In this document: piece by piece, positions 63,478-64,000 of the stretch
Numbering within the stretch: the stretch's first letter is position 1
Layout of the letters: every line of letters begins with the position of its first letter
Assembly: GCA_016716225.1 (NCBI GenBank)
Contig: JADJWT010000001.1
Span: forward strand, 310,001 to 374,000
Direction: 5' to 3'
Source of the DNA: Ignavibacteriota bacterium
GTDB lineage: Bacteria > Bacteroidota > Ignavibacteria > Ignavibacteriales > Melioribacteraceae
Length of the DNA: 64,000 nt
Notes under the pieces: generated by a model
What the model was told of the DNA's origin: nothing
The model's input: the letters and a program-made list of their open reading frames with translations, nothing else
Databases searched by the model: none
Made by a program: the position numbers and the translations under genes

Positions 63478-64000
63478 ATGGCAGAATACGAAATTAAAAA
63501 TGACGATATTTTAGATAGTTTAGGTGAAGGTGTTTTTACAGTTGATAAGAATTTTAGAATTAATTTCTTTAATAAAGCTGCTGAAAGAATAACCGGTCAT
63601 AAAAAAGAAGATGTAATCGGTCAATTTTGCAAAAATGTTTTCAAATCAAAAGTATGTTTTACCGAGTGTCCTATCGCATTAGTTTTAAATTCCAAAAAAA
63701 ATATCTATGATTTCGAATCAAAAATAAAAATCGCAAATGATTCCGCAATTCCAATAAAATTAAATGCCGCAGTTTTGCATAATGAAGAAGAAAAGCCAAT
63801 CGGTGGAGTAATTTCTTTTAGAGAAATTTCCGATATTGAAAGAATCGGTCAAGATCTTTCAAAAGACACTAATTTTCACGGAATTATTGGAAAAAGTAAA
63901 CCGATGAAAGAAATTTTCGAATTGATTAAGGAAATTTCAGATTCGGATGCACCGGTTTTTATTCATGGAGAATCGGGAACCGGAAAAGAAATGATTGCAA
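63478..64000 (+). CDS. PAS-sigma-54 transcriptional activator, 3' end outside window
   Basis: Begins at ATG 63478 and runs off the right edge. About residues 8-120 form a PAS domain (DSLGEGVFTVDKNFRINFF). It contains Cys in FCKNVFKSKVCFTECP, spaced C-x9-C-x3-C. From about residue 140 the sigma-54 AAA+ domain starts (FHGIIGKSKPMKEIFELI, Walker A GESGTGKE). No receiver domain is present, so it is not a classic NtrC response regulator; the PAS domain would be the sensor. It follows hemL by 63 bases. Confidence 0.9.
   Translation, partial: MAEYEIKNDDILDSLGEGVFTVDKNFRINFFNKAAERITGHKKEDVIGQFCKNVFKSKVCFTECPIALVLNSKKNIYDFESKIKIANDSAIPIKLNAAVLHNEEEKPIGGVISFREISDIERIGQDLSKDTNFHGIIGKSKPMKEIFELIKEISDSDAPVFIHGESGTGKEMIA

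Noticed and set aside
1..64000. tRNA, rRNA, phage, insertion-sequence or CRISPR features
   Set aside because: No cloverleaf with a CCA-type end, no transposase or integrase reading frame, and no spaced direct repeats outside coding sequence were seen on either strand.

Overview
The window is a very AT-rich, gene-dense bacterial chromosome segment. A C-terminal type IX secretion sorting domain containing NYPNPFNPSTT, DUF5777 and YceI envelope genes, a DUF2723 protein and many multihaem cytochromes point to the Ignavibacteria branch of the Bacteroidota/Chlorobiota (FCB) group. That placement is inferred from gene content; there is no rRNA gene here. No tRNA gene, insertion sequence, phage or CRISPR array was seen.

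Layout. (1) 1-1109 (-): truncated outer-membrane protein with calcium-binding thrombospondin type-3 repeats. (2) 1684-9094 (+): arginine cluster argC-argJ-argB-argD-argR-argG-argH, without an ornithine carbamoyltransferase gene. (3) 9148-13421 (-): Crp/Fnr regulator followed by an envelope set (mono-haem lipoprotein, YceI, DUF5777 barrel, DUF2892, T9SS-exported cytochrome), divergent from arginine deiminase at 13578. (4) 14847-34635: mostly housekeeping and miscellaneous genes, including a 23S rRNA methyltransferase behind a possible structured RNA, glycosyltransferases, a DUF2723 protein, ornithine aminotransferase, a hybrid histidine kinase, AMP nucleosidase, an orphan Phd-like antitoxin and a chorismate mutase/prephenate dehydratase/DAHP synthase fusion.

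(5) 34931-51877: the most notable part, a membrane and periplasmic electron-transfer locus. It begins with a coupled operon: Tat-exported four-cluster Fe-S protein, NrfD/HybB quinone-binding membrane protein, 13-haem cytochrome, a histidine kinase with periplasmic haem motifs and a Cys-rich insertion in its ATPase domain, and two response regulators ending in GcvH-like domains. Next come a 19-haem cytochrome plus separate cytochrome b, a related 16-haem cytochrome fused to cytochrome b, a tandem FMN-binding protein on the other strand, a porin-like barrel, a 14-haem cytochrome and a seven-haem lipoprotein. I infer a quinol-to-periplasm-to-outside electron route; direction and partner are not shown by sequence.

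(6) 52053-63414 (+): CcsA/HemX-like protein and all enzymes from glutamyl-tRNA to protohaem (hemA, C, D, E, N, H, Y-type oxidase, B, L), next to the cytochromes that would consume the haem. (7) 63478-64000 (+): start of a PAS plus sigma-54 activator, cut by the window edge.

Several genes in the arg and hem clusters appear to start with TTG, some with a well-placed Shine-Dalgarno. Short palindromic intergenic repeats occur near 32.5, 58.4 and 60.9 kb.
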